From an uncultured Candidatus Saccharibacteria bacterium (GTDB lineage: Bacteria; Patescibacteriota; Saccharimonadia; Saccharimonadales; Saccharimonadaceae): a stretch of 7,619 nt of DNA. Below, in pieces: positions 6,835 to 7,619 of the stretch. The notes under the pieces were generated by a model that was not told the origin of the DNA, did not search any database, and was given only the letters and a program-made list of their open reading frames with translations. Each line of letters starts with the position of its first letter. Positions within the stretch are counted from its first letter, which is position 1. Position numbers and translations under genes: made by a program. The stretch is from contig CAMYZY010000027.1 in NCBI GenBank assembly GCA_947304075.1, forward strand, positions 1-7,619, read 5' to 3'.

Positions 6835-6863
6835 ATTTTATCATACTCTGAAGAAATTGGCAA
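6835..6863 (-). promoter_or_regulatory. Promoter of rplS-rnhB
   Basis: Read on the - strand, TTGCCA (6858-6863) is followed after exactly 17 bases by TAAAAT (6835-6840), which is preceded by TGA and so makes an extended -10. Transcription would begin near 6827-6829, giving a leader of about 25 bases that contains the AAAGG ribosome binding site (6809-6813). The site lies just downstream of the terminator of the preceding gene, so rplS has its own transcription unit. Confidence 0.65.
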
Positions 6864-6888
6864 GGGCTAGCTAGACTAATATTTGGGG

Positions 6889-6917
6889 AAGAAAAAGGGC
6901 CGCAACTGGTGCGGCCC
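6889..6917 (-). terminator. Intrinsic terminator after the 204-residue protein gene
   Basis: On the - strand, GGGCCGCA and TGCGGCCC pair as a perfect 8-base-pair GC-rich stem (6897-6917) with a 5-base loop (6905-6909), followed directly by TTTTTCTT. It starts about 11 bases after the stop codon at 6929-6931. This is a textbook Rho-independent terminator for the - strand. The opposite side (GGGTTTTGATTTT) is only moderately T-rich, and no + strand gene would use it. Confidence 0.88.
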
Positions 6918-6928
6918 GGGTTTTGATT

Positions 6929-7543
6929 TTAATCGATGGTTATCCATTTATAATCATCGACTTTCACAAACCAAAACTTGTAATGTTTGTCCGTATATGC
7001 TGATACACGAACCTGTCTGTTGTCACTGGTTTCGTGTTCAAACCAGACGACGAGTGGAAGATTGTTTATGGCCTCATCTACCGAAAGATAAGTGGCTTTT
7101 GGTATGCCGACGTAGTGATGTTTTTTGGTCGGTCTTTTGGCTATTTTGGTATAACCATTTTCGGCCAACAGGTTTTCCATCGTTCTAATGTCGGGTTTGA
7201 TTTTGGTGCCATTATTTAACCATGCGCCAGTTAGTTCTCTGATTTTCCAGCAAACATAACTGGTATCGGTTTTTATTGTGCAACCCGACTGATCGACGAT
7301 GCGACCTTTGTCGTCCCAGGCTGCAAATTTCGGCATCCTGTAGGGTTTGGGATACGTGTCTAACCCTGTGTTGGGATTAGATTTTTCGTAATCAATGATT
7401 TTTTTCCCTTCAGGAGAAGAAGGCCAGATGTCAGCCATATTCTGGTACATCTTTTTACACCATTCTCTATTTCTAGAGTCTCGGCTTTTCGCGAACGATA
7501 TCGCGAAATCTTCAGCAATACTTAAATATTCAGCATTATCCAT
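6929..7543 (-). CDS. Unknown 204-residue protein, faintly CHAP-like
   Basis: I do not recognise a named family with confidence. The protein has no signal peptide or membrane helix. Residues 1-55 look helical (SIAEDFAISFAKSRDSRNREW), 60-85 are Pro/Tyr-rich (LDTYPKPYRMPKFAAWDDKGRIV), and 86-204 look like a mixed alpha/beta domain with SGCTIKTDTSYVCWKIRELTGAW (86-108), HHYVGI (142-147), LVVWFEH (164-170) and a Trp/Tyr-rich end. The order Cys, TSYV-W-I-ELTG-W, a later His and a VVW strand resembles CHAP or NlpC/P60 cysteine amidases. However, the residue before TSY is Asp93, not Cys; C88 and C98 flank it. The protein may be a divergent or inactive relative, or unrelated. I associate similar sequences with Saccharibacteria from memory only. 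Near-consensus promoter, ribosome binding site and terminator frame the gene, which indicates a real, well-expressed single-gene unit. Confidence 0.85.
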   Translation of the reverse strand: MDNAEYLSIAEDFAISFAKSRDSRNREWCKKMYQNMADIWPSSPEGKKIIDYEKSNPNTGLDTYPKPYRMPKFAAWDDKGRIVDQSGCTIKTDTSYVCWKIRELTGAWLNNGTKIKPDIRTMENLLAENGYTKIAKRPTKKHHYVGIPKATYLSVDEAINNLPLVVWFEHETSDNRQVRVSAYTDKHYKFWFVKVDDYKWITID

Positions 7544-7549
7544 GTTTTT

Positions 7550-7557
7550 ACCCCCTT
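7550..7557 (-). promoter_or_regulatory. Strong Shine-Dalgarno of the 204-residue protein gene
   Basis: On the - strand AAGGGGGT at 7557-7550 differs by one base from AAGGAGGT and sits six bases before ATG 7543. It fixes the start codon and suggests efficient translation. Confidence 0.85.
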
Positions 7558-7585
7558 TTTTGTAAAAGTACTGAATATATTATAT

Positions 7586-7614
7586 ATTATAGCATAGTTT
7601 GGTAAGATAGTCAA
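7586..7614 (-). promoter_or_regulatory. Near-consensus promoter of the 204-residue protein gene
   Basis: On the - strand TTGACT (7609-7614), a 17-base spacer, and TATAAT (7586-7591) preceded by TGC form an almost ideal sigma-70-type promoter with an extended -10. Transcription would start near 7578-7580, giving a leader of about 36 bases. A second TATAAT (7579-7584) lies immediately downstream, over the predicted start point, and could add an alternative start. Confidence 0.85.
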
Positions 7615-7619
7615 ATGTA

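Noticed and set aside
6867..6874. CTAGCTAG palindrome between the terminator and the rplS promoter
   Set aside because: It is only 8 bases, occurs once, and lies just upstream of the -35. There is no second copy to support an operator.
1..7619. Mobile element, CRISPR array, tRNA or toxin-antitoxin system
   Set aside because: No repeated spacer-like units, terminal inverted repeats, transposase or integrase motifs or tRNA cloverleaf were seen. The small reverse-strand open frames inside radA, ruvA and rnhB are shadows of those genes.

Overview
The window looks like part of a small, ultra-reduced bacterial genome of the Candidate Phyla Radiation, most likely a Saccharibacteria (TM7) relative. 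That reading is inference. It rests on the style of the very large Cys-containing surface-type protein whose C-terminus ends in REIAPRL, on the dense packing of short operons, and on an unknown 204-residue protein of a kind I associate with that group. TGA is a stop codon here (radA, ruvC and ruvA all end in TGA), so this is not a genome that reads TGA as glycine.

Layout. Positions 1-2841 (+) hold the 3' part of a gene for a large, probably extracytoplasmic protein. It is cut by the left edge of the window and contains a clear tandem duplication of a cysteine-patterned module. It is followed at once by a three-gene recombination operon on the + strand: radA (2863-4212), ruvC (4209-4733) and ruvA (4730-5311), joined by two ATGA stop/start overlaps. 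The radA start lies where a perfect extended -10 box (TGTTATAAT) would begin transcription, so radA is probably translated from a leaderless mRNA. No ruvB follows.

The right half is transcribed from the - strand. Reading leftward, an unknown 204-residue protein (7543-6929) has a near-ideal promoter, a strong ribosome binding site and a strong intrinsic terminator. Then rplS (ribosomal protein L19, with an added acidic tail) and rnhB form a second operon with only 2 bases between the genes. The rnhB product is a fusion of RNase HII with a YraN/UPF0102 nuclease-like domain. It runs tail-to-tail into ruvA with 10 bases between the stop codons and no clear terminator.

Functionally, the central part is about DNA recombination and repair. 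RadA and RuvA act on branched recombination intermediates, RuvC cuts Holliday junctions, and RNase HII removes ribonucleotides from DNA. The rplS-rnhB-yraN order is a common bacterial neighbourhood, which makes the fusion easy to explain. All three promoters found share a TGn extended -10. There is no gene-free stretch longer than 300 bases, and I saw no tRNA, rRNA, CRISPR array or insertion sequence.
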